Part shown: positions 8,190-16,906 of the stretch, one piece after another
Numbering within the stretch: the first letter of the stretch is position 1
Layout of the letters: every line of letters begins with the position of its first letter
From: Ligilactobacillus sp900765635
GTDB lineage: Bacteria; Bacillota; Bacilli; Lactobacillales; Lactobacillaceae
Length of the DNA: 64,000 nucleotides
Assembly (NCBI RefSeq): GCF_949152225.1
Contig: NZ_CASCJC010000001.1
Coordinates: forward strand, 868,001 to 932,000
Direction: 5' to 3'
Notes under the pieces: generated by a model
The model's database searches: none
What the model was told of the DNA's origin: nothing
The model's input: only the letters and a program-made list of their open reading frames with translations
Made by a program: the position numbers and the translations under genes

Positions 8190-9406
8190 GATTGACAAAA
8201 ATTCCTCAAAAATTTAAAGAAGCATTACCAATCTTAAAGAAAATTCAAGAAGCCGGCTTTGAAGCTTATTTTGTAGGTGGCAGTGTGCGCGATACTTTAT
8301 TAGGTTTGGAGATTCATGATATTGATATTGCCACAAGTGCTTATCCTGCAGAGATTAAGCAAATTTTTTCAAAAACGGTTGATACAGGGATTGAACATGG
8401 AACTGTAATGGTTTTAGATCATGGGATTGGCTATGAGATTACGACTTTTCGTACAGAATCGACATACCAAGACTATCGGCGCCCAGATAAAGTAGAATTT
8501 GTACGTTCATTAGCAGAGGATTTAAAGCGACGTGATTTGACGATTAATGCTTTGGCAATGGACTCTAATGGTCAGATTGTTGATTTGTTTGGAGGATTAT
8601 CCGATTTAGACGCGCATATTATTCGAGCCGTTGGTATTGCGCAAGAACGGTTTCATGAAGATGCTTTACGAATGATGCGAGCCTTGCGTTTTTCTAGTCA
8701 ATTGGATTTTAAAATTGAAAAACAAACACTTCAGGCAATCGTTCAAAACGCACCTTTATTAGAAAAAATTGCGGTTGAAAGAATTCATGTTGAGTGGATT
8801 AAACTATTAAAAGGAAAAGCCCCATCTCAGGGATTACAAGCATTTATTGAAACTAAGATGTATCGTTATTGTCCGCTGTTGGAAACTAAAAAGCAAGGAT
8901 TACAAACTATGTTAGAAATGCAACCTTTTAGTTGTCAAAGCGATGAACAATGTTGGGCTTACTTGAGTTTTTGTTTGAATTTGACAAAACAAGATACAGT
9001 AGAGTTATTACGTGCTTGGAAATGTGCTAATGAAACTATTCAAAAGACACAAAAAGTTATAGCGTTTTTGCAATCGTTAAAGACTGAAAATGTGACTAAA
9101 CGATTGTTATTTGAAACGGGAAAAGATTTAATTAGTTGTGCAAATCAATTAGCTTTACAAGCTGGCTTTGGTTGGAAAGAAGAACAATTAATGACTCAAT
9201 ATGAATTGTTGCCATTAAAAAATAAAAAACAGCTTTGTCTAAATGGAAAAGATTTAATGGCCTTAGGCTATCAACCAGGGCCTAGTTTAGGTGAATTATT
9301 AGCAAGAGTTGAGCAATTAGTTTTGGATGGTCAACTTAAAAATAATAGCCGAGACCTAGAAGCCTATGCTATAGAGCAATTATCAATGAATGAAAGAGTG
9401 AAGTAG
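8186..9406 (+). CDS. cca: CCA tRNA nucleotidyltransferase
   Basis: Class II nucleotidyltransferase that adds or repairs the 3'-CCA of tRNAs. The head has GGSVRD (about 32-37) and the metal-binding DIDIATSA, then RRDLTINALA and the RFHEDALRMMRALRF segment of the neck that selects CTP and ATP. The 406-residue length is right for the Firmicutes enzyme. It overlaps dapB by four bases and its TAG is followed immediately by the ATG of the ABC-F gene, so dapB, cca and the next gene are one transcription unit. The pairing of dapB and cca is familiar in Bacillales and lactobacilli. Confidence 0.96.
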   Translation: MRLTKIPQKFKEALPILKKIQEAGFEAYFVGGSVRDTLLGLEIHDIDIATSAYPAEIKQIFSKTVDTGIEHGTVMVLDHGIGYEITTFRTESTYQDYRRPDKVEFVRSLAEDLKRRDLTINALAMDSNGQIVDLFGGLSDLDAHIIRAVGIAQERFHEDALRMMRALRFSSQLDFKIEKQTLQAIVQNAPLLEKIAVERIHVEWIKLLKGKAPSQGLQAFIETKMYRYCPLLETKKQGLQTMLEMQPFSCQSDEQCWAYLSFCLNLTKQDTVELLRAWKCANETIQKTQKVIAFLQSLKTENVTKRLLFETGKDLISCANQLALQAGFGWKEEQLMTQYELLPLKNKKQLCLNGKDLMALGYQPGPSLGELLARVEQLVLDGQLKNNSRDLEAYAIEQLSMNERVK

Positions 9407-11293
9407 ATGCAAACTTTGCGAGTCGAGCACTTAACTAAAACTTATGGAGAAAAAACATTATTTGAAGATTTAAATTTCATTATTAATGAGGGCGATCGAA
9501 TCGGACTTATTGGGACCAATGGCTCAGGTAAGACAACATTATTAAATGCATTAAGTCAAATTGATCCAGCTGACCAAGGAGATTTGATTTGTCCTAATGA
9601 TTATCGGATTGGCTATTTAATGCAACAACCTCAACTGGATGAGCAAAAAAGTGTATTAGACGCAGTGTTTGATGGAGCTGCACCTGTTTTTCAAACTATT
9701 CGTGCTTATGAACAAGCGGTGGAAGCTTATGGTCAAAATCCAGACGATAAAAAATGCGAACAACGTTACATCAAAGCTGAAGCCTTAATGAATCAAGAAG
9801 ATGCTTGGAATGCAGAAAGTGATGTGAAGATGATTTTGACGCAACTTCATATTACGGATCTGACACAACAAGTAGCTAGTCTTTCTGGTGGACAAAAGAA
9901 ACGAGTAGGACTAGCGCAAGTTTTATTACAAGCACCAGATTTATTGATATTAGATGAACCAACTAACCATTTGGATTTCGATTCAATTGCATGGTTGGAA
10001 GGCTATTTGGCTAATTATAAGGGAGCCTTGTTAGTTGTAACTCATGATAGATACTTTCTTGATCGTTTAGCAACACAAATTATGGAATTATCATTTGGTA
10101 AGCTATACACTTACAGTGGCAATTACCAAGACTTTGTTAGCCAAAAAGCACAACGTGTTGAGCGTGAATTGATTCAAGAACATAAACAACAGCAACTTTA
10201 TAAAAAAGAATTAGCTTGGATGCGTACAGGAGCTAAGGCACGTACAACTAAACAACAAGCACGTATTAATCGTTTCGAAGAGCTAGAAGGAAATTTAAAT
10301 AAAGTTCAAGTTGATGGTAATGTTCAAATTGATTTGGCACAAAGCCGATTAGGTAAAAAAGTTTTGGAATTACAAAATGCAAGCTTAAAAATTGCAACGC
10401 ACCAAATTATTAAAGATTTTGACTTATTGGTTAAAGCCGGAGATCGAATTGGGATTACAGGGGTTAATGGTGCAGGAAAATCAAGTTTTTTGAATGCTTT
10501 AGCAGGTAAGTTAAGTCTTGATCAAGGACAATTAATCGTAGGTGAAACGGTTAAATTGGCATATTATCAACAACAAACAGAACCAATTCCAGAAGATAAA
10601 CGTATGATTAACTATTTAAATGAAATCGGTCAAGATATCGTTGATAAGAATGGTGAAAGAATCAGTACGACGCAACTTTTAGAACGATTCTTATTTCCAC
10701 GATTCATGCACGGAACGTTGATTCGTAAGCTTTCTGGTGGAGAAAAACGGCGCTTATATTTATTAAAGCTCTTGATGCAACAACCAAATGTTTTGTTGTT
10801 AGACGAGCCGACTAATGATTTAGATATTGCAACATTAACGGTATTAGAAGATTATCTTGAAAATTTTAATGGAACGGTAATTACTGTGTCGCATGATCGT
10901 TATTTCTTGGATAAGGTAGCAGATGAATTACTAGTCTTTGAAGGTCAAGCTAAGATTGAACGTTTTATAGGTTTGTTTAGTGATTATCTTAAAAGACAAC
11001 AAACTAACGAAAAGGTTCAAACAACTCAAATAAAAAAACAGGTTCAAGAAAAACCGGCAAAACAGCAGGTGAAAACCAAATTAACCTATGCTGAAAAGAT
11101 TGAATATGCTAAGCTAGAAGAAGAAATCGAACAATTAGAGCAAAAGCAAGCCGAATTAACTATGCAGATGAATACTGCTAAAGGTGACGATTATGCTTTA
11201 TTAGGCGATTTACAGCGTCAAATTGACGAATGTCAACAACAGGCAGAAGAAAAAATGTTACGCTGGGAAGAATTAGGGCAGTATGTGGAATAA
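9407..11293 (+). CDS. ABC-F ATPase, Uup/YfmR type
   Basis: Soluble protein with two ATP-binding cassettes and no membrane segment. First cassette: Walker A GTNGSGKTT (36-44), signature LSGGQKKR, Walker B LLILDEPTNHLD. Second: GVNGAGKSS near 351, LSGGEKRR, VLLLDEPTNDLD. A linker rich in Lys, Arg and Gln between them is the P-site tRNA interaction motif. The last 80 residues form a charged coiled coil (AEKIEYAKLEEEIEQLEQ), the C-terminal domain of the Uup group. At 628 residues it is close to Bacillus YfmR. ABC-F proteins act on the ribosome, and Uup/YfmR help stalled or EF-P-dependent elongation; antibiotic protection is not indicated by anything here. It starts directly after cca. Confidence 0.88.
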   Translation: MQTLRVEHLTKTYGEKTLFEDLNFIINEGDRIGLIGTNGSGKTTLLNALSQIDPADQGDLICPNDYRIGYLMQQPQLDEQKSVLDAVFDGAAPVFQTIRAYEQAVEAYGQNPDDKKCEQRYIKAEALMNQEDAWNAESDVKMILTQLHITDLTQQVASLSGGQKKRVGLAQVLLQAPDLLILDEPTNHLDFDSIAWLEGYLANYKGALLVVTHDRYFLDRLATQIMELSFGKLYTYSGNYQDFVSQKAQRVERELIQEHKQQQLYKKELAWMRTGAKARTTKQQARINRFEELEGNLNKVQVDGNVQIDLAQSRLGKKVLELQNASLKIATHQIIKDFDLLVKAGDRIGITGVNGAGKSSFLNALAGKLSLDQGQLIVGETVKLAYYQQQTEPIPEDKRMINYLNEIGQDIVDKNGERISTTQLLERFLFPRFMHGTLIRKLSGGEKRRLYLLKLLMQQPNVLLLDEPTNDLDIATLTVLEDYLENFNGTVITVSHDRYFLDKVADELLVFEGQAKIERFIGLFSDYLKRQQTNEKVQTTQIKKQVQEKPAKQQVKTKLTYAEKIEYAKLEEEIEQLEQKQAELTMQMNTAKGDDYALLGDLQRQIDECQQQAEEKMLRWEELGQYVE

Positions 11294-11310
11294 ATAAGGG
11301 AGTGTTTTAG

Positions 11311-12267
11311 ATGGCGATTTTAGAAGAACCATATTTGCAGTTAATCCGAGATATTTTAAATCACGGAACTTTAAAAACAGATCGTACCAATACAGGGACT
11401 AAAAGTTTGTTTGGTTATCAAATGCGTTTTGATTTGAGTCAAGGTTTTCCGTTATTAACAACTAAACGTGTACCTTTTGGATTGATTAAAAGTGAATTGT
11501 TATGGTTTTTACGTGGTGATACGAATATTCAATATTTATTAAAGCATAATAATCACATTTGGGATGAATGGGCATTTAAAAATTGGGTAAATAGTGCTCA
11601 ATATCAGGGCCCAGATATGCAAGATTTTGGTTTGCGTTCACAAAAAGATCCTGAGTTTGCTGAGATTTATCATGAACAAAAAGATATTTTTTGTCAAAAA
11701 ATTGTATCTGATGATGAATTTGCACAAAAATACGGTAATTTAGGTGATGTTTATGGTGCACAATGGCGTCATTGGAAGACTAGTCAAGGACAAACAATCG
11801 ATCAAATTAAAGATGTAATTGAAATGATTAAAACAACGCCAGATTCGCGGCGTTTGATTGTCACAGCTTGGAATCCAGAAGATGTACCAACCAGTGCTTT
11901 ACCACCATGTCATAGTCTTTTTCAATTTTATGTAGCGGATAATAAGTTGAGCTGTCAGTTATATCAAAGAAGTGGGGATGTCTTTTTAGGTGTCCCGTTC
12001 AACATTGCAAGTTATGCTTTGTTGACACATCTGATTGCACGCGAAACAGGCTTACAAGTTGGTGAATTTGTGCATACTTTAGGTGATGCTCATATTTATA
12101 GCAATCATTTTGAACAAGTTAAAGAGCAATTAACACGAAAGCCACAAGATGCACCAACTTTATGGTTAAATCCAACTAAAAAAGCAGTTTTAGACTTTGA
12201 GATGGATGATATTAAGGTTGAAAATTATCAACCTGCACCGGCAATTAAAGCGCCGGTAGCAGTTTAG
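11311..12267 (+). CDS. thyA: thymidylate synthase
   Basis: Makes dTMP from dUMP using methylene-tetrahydrofolate. The catalytic Cys is C200 in ALPPCHSLFQFYV; substrate-binding RRLIVTAWNP lies just before it and QRSGDVFLGVPFNIASY after it. At 318 residues it is about 50 longer than most bacterial ThyA; the extra block (about residues 90-140) matches the insertion known in the Lactobacillus casei enzyme. AAGGGAG precedes the ATG. dfrA follows with its ribosome site overlapping the thyA stop, so dihydrofolate produced here is recycled by the next gene product. Confidence 0.97.
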   Translation: MAILEEPYLQLIRDILNHGTLKTDRTNTGTKSLFGYQMRFDLSQGFPLLTTKRVPFGLIKSELLWFLRGDTNIQYLLKHNNHIWDEWAFKNWVNSAQYQGPDMQDFGLRSQKDPEFAEIYHEQKDIFCQKIVSDDEFAQKYGNLGDVYGAQWRHWKTSQGQTIDQIKDVIEMIKTTPDSRRLIVTAWNPEDVPTSALPPCHSLFQFYVADNKLSCQLYQRSGDVFLGVPFNIASYALLTHLIARETGLQVGEFVHTLGDAHIYSNHFEQVKEQLTRKPQDAPTLWLNPTKKAVLDFEMDDIKVENYQPAPAIKAPVAV

Positions 12268-12276
12268 GAGGCTAGC

Positions 12277-12780
12277 ATGTTAGGATTTATTTGGGCGCAA
12301 GATCAAGCAGGACATATCGGCTATCAGGGTAAACTTCCGTGGCATTTACCCTCTGATTTAGCCTACTTTAAACAAGTAACTGCCAGTCATCCGATGATTA
12401 TGGGTAAAAAAACATTTGCAAGTTTTCCTGGGCTGTTACCGAATAGGTTACATGTGATTTTGACGCATGATGTGACACTTGCTGATAAATATGCGAATAA
12501 TAAGCAAGTCTGTGTACTAAATAGTAAAGCTAAATTGGATGAATGGCTGGCTGAACATGCTGCTGAATTATGTTATATCATTGGTGGGGCTTCTTTGTTT
12601 GAACAATATAAAGATCAAGTAGATCTGCTATACGTCACACAAATTGCAGCAACATTTGAAGGTGATACTAAGATGCCTACTTTAAATTATGATGAATTTG
12701 AGTTGATTGAACAAAAATCAGGGAAAATCGATGAAAAAAATCATTATCCACATGAGTTTTTGGTTTATCGGCGCAAGTAA
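12277..12780 (+). CDS. dfrA: dihydrofolate reductase
   Basis: Reduces dihydrofolate to tetrahydrofolate with NADPH, closing the cycle opened by ThyA. The N-terminus LGFIWAQDQAGHIGYQGKLPWHLPSDL contains the PW and acidic residue of the active site; MIMGKKTF and IIGGASLFEQY are the NADPH-binding segments. The 167 residues are standard. AGGAGG overlaps the TAG of thyA, giving tight coupling. As the target of trimethoprim its sequence could matter clinically, but I see no recognised resistance signature. The nested terminator follows immediately. Confidence 0.96.
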   Translation: MLGFIWAQDQAGHIGYQGKLPWHLPSDLAYFKQVTASHPMIMGKKTFASFPGLLPNRLHVILTHDVTLADKYANNKQVCVLNSKAKLDEWLAEHAAELCYIIGGASLFEQYKDQVDLLYVTQIAATFEGDTKMPTLNYDEFELIEQKSGKIDEKNHYPHEFLVYRRK

Positions 12781-12867
12781 AAAAAGACTTTCTTACTTTT
12801 TTGATTTATACTTTTTTACTGGATCATCCAGTAAAAAAGTACATATCAGCTAGTAAGAAAGTTTTTT
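12781..12867. terminator. nested double-stem terminator between dfrA and a convergent gene
   Basis: Outer arms ACTTTCTTACT (12787-12797) and AGTAAGAAAGT (12852-12862) enclose an inner perfect inverted repeat with 16-bp arms (12809-12824 and 12826-12841) around a single central base. A runs to the left and T runs to the right allow it to act in both directions. The inner stem has its own A6/T6 blocks. Confidence 0.85.
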
Positions 12868-13471
12868 AGTTTACCAGTAAAATAAATCCAAGAATCCAGC
12901 TTAAAAGAGCAAAAAGTTCGAAAAAATTACCGAATAATGTAGTTTTAGAAAAGTTTTGCAAACAAAAACTCAAACTGCCTAAAATTAAAGCACTTATTAA
13001 CCAAATCGAAACTATCTGTAATTGCCAAGTTAAAATAATAAAATTACTACTAAATAACAAGAGACCACTGATTATACCATAAATAGGGTGGCAATTAGGC
13101 CAAATACTTTTAAAGATTGTGCGCAATATACTCCAGATTAAGCTTAAACCAAAAAAGCACCATCCCCAAGCATTCAAGCTTAGTCCAAAGTTAAGTATAA
13201 AAAAACAACTGCTGATAAAAAAACAACCAAAGGCTAGACTTAGGAGGCTAAACACATGATAAGCTTTGGTTTTTGCTAAAGAATTAGCAAGGATTTTTAA
13301 TCCAAAATAACAACATCCAAAACCCAATTGTAAACTAGCTGCAATAATCAGACTAGTAGAAGAATTAGTAGTTTTTAAAAGCCAGATATTTAACCAAATA
13401 TTAAAACCTAAACAACAGGTAGCACAAAAACAGTTAAATAATTGATTAAATAAATTTTGTGGTTTAGTCAT
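12866..13471 (-). CDS. cysteine-rich polytopic membrane protein, unknown function
   Basis: 201 residues, not recognised. It is almost entirely hydrophobic with about six membrane segments (roughly 15-35, 39-60, 68-95, 98-120, 128-150, 155-200) and few charges. It is rich in Cys (about a dozen, including FCATCC, CCYFG and CFFISSCFF) and in Trp and Phe. AAGGAG sits just before the ATG but is enclosed in a possible hairpin (13472-13499). It converges on dfrA and shares its terminator; upstream it is divergent from the GDSL gene. Nothing in the context gives a function. Intact reading frame and good ribosome site argue that it is real. Confidence 0.7.
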   Translation of the reverse strand: MTKPQNLFNQLFNCFCATCCLGFNIWLNIWLLKTTNSSTSLIIAASLQLGFGCCYFGLKILANSLAKTKAYHVFSLLSLAFGCFFISSCFFILNFGLSLNAWGWCFFGLSLIWSILRTIFKSIWPNCHPIYGIISGLLLFSSNFIILTWQLQIVSIWLISALILGSLSFCLQNFSKTTLFGNFFELFALLSWILGFILLVN

Positions 13472-13499
13472 ATTAACACTCCTTTAAAAAAGAGTTAAT
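13472..13499 (-). promoter_or_regulatory. hairpin around the ribosome-binding site of the membrane-protein gene
   Basis: On the minus strand ATTAACTC (13499-13492) can pair with GAGTGTTAAT (13481-13472), allowing one bulged base. The Shine-Dalgarno AAAGGAG lies between and partly in the stem, directly before the ATG. This could limit translation. Confidence 0.35.
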
Positions 13500-13602
13500 C
13501 TTCTCTTAAGCTCTGTATAAGGCTTTAAGTCAATTGTAGCATACTACAGGTTTTTGCGGTAAAATTATTAAAAGTTAGATTTTAAAGTTAGGAAAGATTA
13601 AA

Positions 13603-14511
13603 GTGAAACATCTTAAAAGCAGTCTTATTTTTATTGTTAGTTTAGTATGTTTAACCTTAGTGTTTTTAGGGGGATTATTTTTATTTTTTAAACCGCATCA
13701 AGAACTAAGCTCAAATTTTGCATCCCCACAAAAGGAAAAAAGAATTTCTCTAGTAGCAATTGGGGATTCGTTGACACATGGAGTTGGTGATACAACAAAT
13801 AAAGGTGGCTATGTATATTTGATAAAAAAACGATTACAAAAAGAAGATTATCAAGTTCAAACTGCCAATTTTGGTAAAACTGGTGATCGTAGTGATCAAA
13901 TTCAAACACGAATTGAACAACAAGCAAATATTCAAAAAAAGTTAAAAAAAGCAGATGTAATTACTTTGACCGTTGGTGGTAATGATTTAATGAAAGTTTT
14001 ACAGGATAATTTTTTATTGTTAGCATCTAACCAACTAGATAGTGCAATGCCTAAAGCTGAAAAAAAATATCAAAAATCACTGACAGATTTACTATCAAAA
14101 ATTCGTAGTTATAACAAAAAAGCACCAATATTCTTATTTAGTATTTATAACCCATTTTATGTTTATTTTCCGCAAATAACTGACTTGCAAAAATATACTA
14201 ACCGCTGGAATCAAATTGCGCAAAATGTGGGTGAAAGTACAAAAGAAGTGTATTTTGTCGATATTAATCAACAACTTTCACAAGGACAATATTTGAAACA
14301 ATCTAAGCAAAAATTGAAACAAACAACGCCTGTTGATTTGACGAAAATATCTAGTGATAAACTTGAAAATATTTTAACTAACCAAGAAGAAAAAAATAAC
14401 TACTTATCAAGTGCTGATCATTTCCATCCTAATTTAAAAGGTTACAAATACATGGCTTCACAGTTGTATCAAGTTATGCAAGCTAATAAAGATAAGTGGC
14501 AAAAGGAGTAA
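13603..14511 (+). CDS. membrane-anchored GDSL/SGNH hydrolase (YpmR-like)
   Basis: Extracytoplasmic hydrolase of 302 residues: one N-terminal membrane anchor (about 8-30), then an SGNH fold. Block I is AIGDSLTHG with catalytic S56; GKTGD supplies the block II Gly; TVGGNDL contains N127; ADHFHPN supplies D272 and H275. All catalytic residues are therefore present. The natural substrate (lipid or acyl ester, possibly of the wall) is unknown. The start is GTG with a modest AGGAAAG site. The order GDSL gene, YpmS and YozE matches ypmR-ypmS-yozE of Bacillus. The stop is 4 bases from the ypmS start. Confidence 0.88.
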   Translation: MKHLKSSLIFIVSLVCLTLVFLGGLFLFFKPHQELSSNFASPQKEKRISLVAIGDSLTHGVGDTTNKGGYVYLIKKRLQKEDYQVQTANFGKTGDRSDQIQTRIEQQANIQKKLKKADVITLTVGGNDLMKVLQDNFLLLASNQLDSAMPKAEKKYQKSLTDLLSKIRSYNKKAPIFLFSIYNPFYVYFPQITDLQKYTNRWNQIAQNVGESTKEVYFVDINQQLSQGQYLKQSKQKLKQTTPVDLTKISSDKLENILTNQEEKNNYLSSADHFHPNLKGYKYMASQLYQVMQANKDKWQKE

Positions 14512-14515
14512 CGAA

Positions 14516-15139
14516 ATGCAAACACGTAAACAAAATAAGATTTTGAAAAAGAAAATAAATCCATGGAAGTGGGCTTTTATTGTATTATTAGCTTTGATAC
14601 TTGCAACTGGAGCGTTCATTTGGCTTAAGGTGACGATGCCAAGTAATGATCAAATACAGATTCAAAAAAGTGCTACACAATTAATAAAGGCACAACAAAC
14701 GGCGGATATAGATGTATCGATGAATAAAGAACAGCTCAATGCTGCAATTAATTATTATTTAGCTAAAAAAGAAAAAAAGGGTATTAAATATCGTTTTTTA
14801 CTAGATAAATCGGCAATTTTGATGGGAACAACAAAAATTTTAGGGAAAGATGTATCTTTTACTTTATATACGCAACCTAAATTAGATAAAGAAGGTAACA
14901 TTATGCTTAAAGCAAAGTCAGTAGCAATTGGCTCATTGAATGCACCGCCTAGTTTTATCTTAGGTTACATCAAAGGAAATTATGACCTAGGTCAAGGAGT
15001 GCGTATCAATACTAAAAAAGAGACAATCACACTAGACTTAAATAAAATTGTTGAAAAACAAGGTCTTACAGTAAAAGGCCAAGAACTTGATTTAAATAAA
15101 GATAAATTTTTATTTAAAGTTTCGATACCATTAGAGTAA
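14516..15139 (+). CDS. ypmS: YpmS-family protein (DUF2140)
   Basis: 207 residues with one N-terminal membrane anchor (about 17-38) preceded by a basic stretch, and an extracytoplasmic remainder. The segment IDVSMNKEQLNAAINYYL and the pattern of strands that follow match the YpmS/DUF2140 family. Biochemical function is unknown. It lies 4 bases after the GDSL hydrolase, with AAGGAG overlapping that gene's end, and is followed by yozE; the constant pairing suggests that YpmR and YpmS act together at the membrane surface (inference). Confidence 0.85.
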   Translation: MQTRKQNKILKKKINPWKWAFIVLLALILATGAFIWLKVTMPSNDQIQIQKSATQLIKAQQTADIDVSMNKEQLNAAINYYLAKKEKKGIKYRFLLDKSAILMGTTKILGKDVSFTLYTQPKLDKEGNIMLKAKSVAIGSLNAPPSFILGYIKGNYDLGQGVRINTKKETITLDLNKIVEKQGLTVKGQELDLNKDKFLFKVSIPLE

Positions 15140-15154
15140 TCAAGGAGATTAAAA

Positions 15155-15379
15155 ATGAAAAGACAATCTTTTTATCAGTATTTAATGACTCAAAGAGATC
15201 CTAATGCAATTGATGAAATAGCACAATTTGCTAATAATGCTTTTTATGATCAAAGTTTTCCTAAACAAGCAAGTGAGTATGAAGAAGTTTCAGCTTATCT
15301 AGAATTAAATGCAGGCTATTTGCCAAGTATGTCGGTATTTGACGATGCTTGGCATAATTATCTTGAAAAATTAGCTTAG
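15155..15379 (+). CDS. yozE: YozE-family SAM-like protein
   Basis: 74-residue cytoplasmic protein, acidic and helical. The start MKRQSFYQYLMTQRDPNA and the segment FPKQASEYEEVSAYLELNAGY match the YozE/UPF0346 family, which has a sterile-alpha-motif-like fold and no known activity. AAGGAGA is well placed before the ATG. Same transcription unit as the GDSL gene and ypmS, with 15 bases between stops and starts. Confidence 0.9.
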   Translation: MKRQSFYQYLMTQRDPNAIDEIAQFANNAFYDQSFPKQASEYEEVSAYLELNAGYLPSMSVFDDAWHNYLEKLA

Positions 15380-15398
15380 ATATCAAAGAGGAATTTTT

Positions 15399-16805
15399 AT
15401 GCGAAAAGAAAGGCGAAATACTAAAAAATATAGTCTGGGGGTAGTAGTACTAATTGGGGTATTAGCTCTTTTTATAGGAGCAAGTGGAATGTATTGGTTA
15501 TTAAATGATCAATTAAATGCTTTACAAAAAACAAATAAATCGTTAGCAAAAATTAGTACAGTTTATCAAGCCATTTCAGATAATTACTATCAAGATGTTA
15601 AAGCTAATAAATTAACCGATAGTGCGATTGAGGGGATGGTAAAAAGCTTAGATGATCAATACTCAGAGTATTTAGACAAACAGGCAACAAAAAATCTTAA
15701 TGAAACTATTTCTAGTAGTTTTGTAGGCATTGGTGTCGAAGTTACTAAGGATGATCAAGGAGTTAAAATTACAGCAATCACACCCAATTCACCTGCGCAA
15801 ACAGCAGATTTACAAAAAGGGGATATCATTTTAAAAATCGATGGTAAAAAAATTGATAATAAAAGTTTAAATCAAGTTACTAAATTGATTAAGGGAAAGG
15901 CTAATACTGAAGTTAAAATGACGTTTAAGCGTCAAGATAAAATATTAACTAAAACACTAATGCGTAAAGAAATTAATGTAGCAACCGTAAATGGTTTTAT
16001 TGATTCAAACGATAAACAAGTTGGTTATATTCAGATTACTAGTTTTTCGAAACGAACAACACAAGAGTTTAAAACTATGATTAAGAAATTACGAAAATCA
16101 GGTGCTAAAAAATGGATTATTGATGTGCGGGATAATCCAGGTGGCTTGCTAGATCAGGCCTTGAATTTATCATCGATGTTTTTGAAAGACGGTAAAACAA
16201 TTATGCAAATTGAAGATAAACAAGGTCAAAAGCAAGTATACAAAGCACAAGCGAAGTATGATAAAGGGTTTAAGATTTTTGAACCAACCACGGTTTTGAT
16301 TAATGGAAATTCAGCTAGTGCTGCTGAAATATTCGCAGGAGCCTTGAAACAAAGTGCGCATGTTAAGTTGGTAGGAACTAAGTCTTTTGGGAAAGGGACA
16401 GTACAAACTACTATACCATTTAAAGATCAAACAGAGCTTAAATTAACAATTGCAAAATGGTTAACACCTAAGGGAAATTGGATTCATCATAAAGGCTTAC
16501 AACCAGACATAACCGCAAATAGCACGGTTTTTACCACCCAAGGTGTAATAAATGGTAATTATCAGCTTGGCGATGAAAGTCTTCAAGTTTGTATTTTACA
16601 AAAAATCTTAGCAGATTTGGGCTATACAGTAACAGTGAATGGGACTTTTGATGAAACGACCAAAAATGTTGTAGCACAGTTTCAACAAGAAAATAAACTG
16701 CAAGAAAATGGGAAAATAACGCAAACAACTTTAAATGTAATATTAGCTAAGTATCGTCTTCTTAAAGATACAGCATATCAAAAAGCAATTAATTTGTTAA
16801 AATAG
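15399..16805 (+). CDS. S41 carboxy-terminal processing protease with peptidoglycan-binding domain
   Basis: CtpA/CtpB-type serine protease, 468 residues. One N-terminal membrane anchor (about 12-35), a PDZ domain (about 95-185, starting SSFVGIGVEV), then the S41 core with the catalytic serine in NGNSASAAE (302-310) and general-base K332 in SFGKGTVQ. After residue 385 a PG_binding_1 domain (LQKILADLGY, then FDETTKNVVAQFQQENKL) should hold it at the wall. It acts outside the membrane on C-termini of unknown substrates. AAGAGGA precedes the ATG. It ends the yozE unit with a clear terminator. Confidence 0.94.
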   Translation: MRKERRNTKKYSLGVVVLIGVLALFIGASGMYWLLNDQLNALQKTNKSLAKISTVYQAISDNYYQDVKANKLTDSAIEGMVKSLDDQYSEYLDKQATKNLNETISSSFVGIGVEVTKDDQGVKITAITPNSPAQTADLQKGDIILKIDGKKIDNKSLNQVTKLIKGKANTEVKMTFKRQDKILTKTLMRKEINVATVNGFIDSNDKQVGYIQITSFSKRTTQEFKTMIKKLRKSGAKKWIIDVRDNPGGLLDQALNLSSMFLKDGKTIMQIEDKQGQKQVYKAQAKYDKGFKIFEPTTVLINGNSASAAEIFAGALKQSAHVKLVGTKSFGKGTVQTTIPFKDQTELKLTIAKWLTPKGNWIHHKGLQPDITANSTVFTTQGVINGNYQLGDESLQVCILQKILADLGYTVTVNGTFDETTKNVVAQFQQENKLQENGKITQTTLNVILAKYRLLKDTAYQKAINLLK

Positions 16806-16811
16806 ATAGAT

Positions 16812-16841
16812 AAAACACATCGTTTTTTACGATGTGTTTTT
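16812..16841 (+). terminator. intrinsic terminator after the S41 protease gene
   Basis: AAAACACATCG (16812-16822) and CGATGTGTTTT (16830-16840) pair around a seven-base loop followed by T. The T tract merges with the -35 of the next promoter. Confidence 0.9.
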
Positions 16842-16868
16842 GTCATATCTAGTAAAAATATGTATACT
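16840..16868 (+). promoter_or_regulatory. sigma-A promoter of lepB
   Basis: TTGTCA (16840-16845), 17-bp spacer, TATACT (16863-16868): a near-consensus vegetative promoter placed 38 bases before the lepB start. Confidence 0.8.
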
Positions 16869-16906
16869 AGTGAGTGAAAATAAATTTATTCAGTGAAGGT
16901 AATAAA

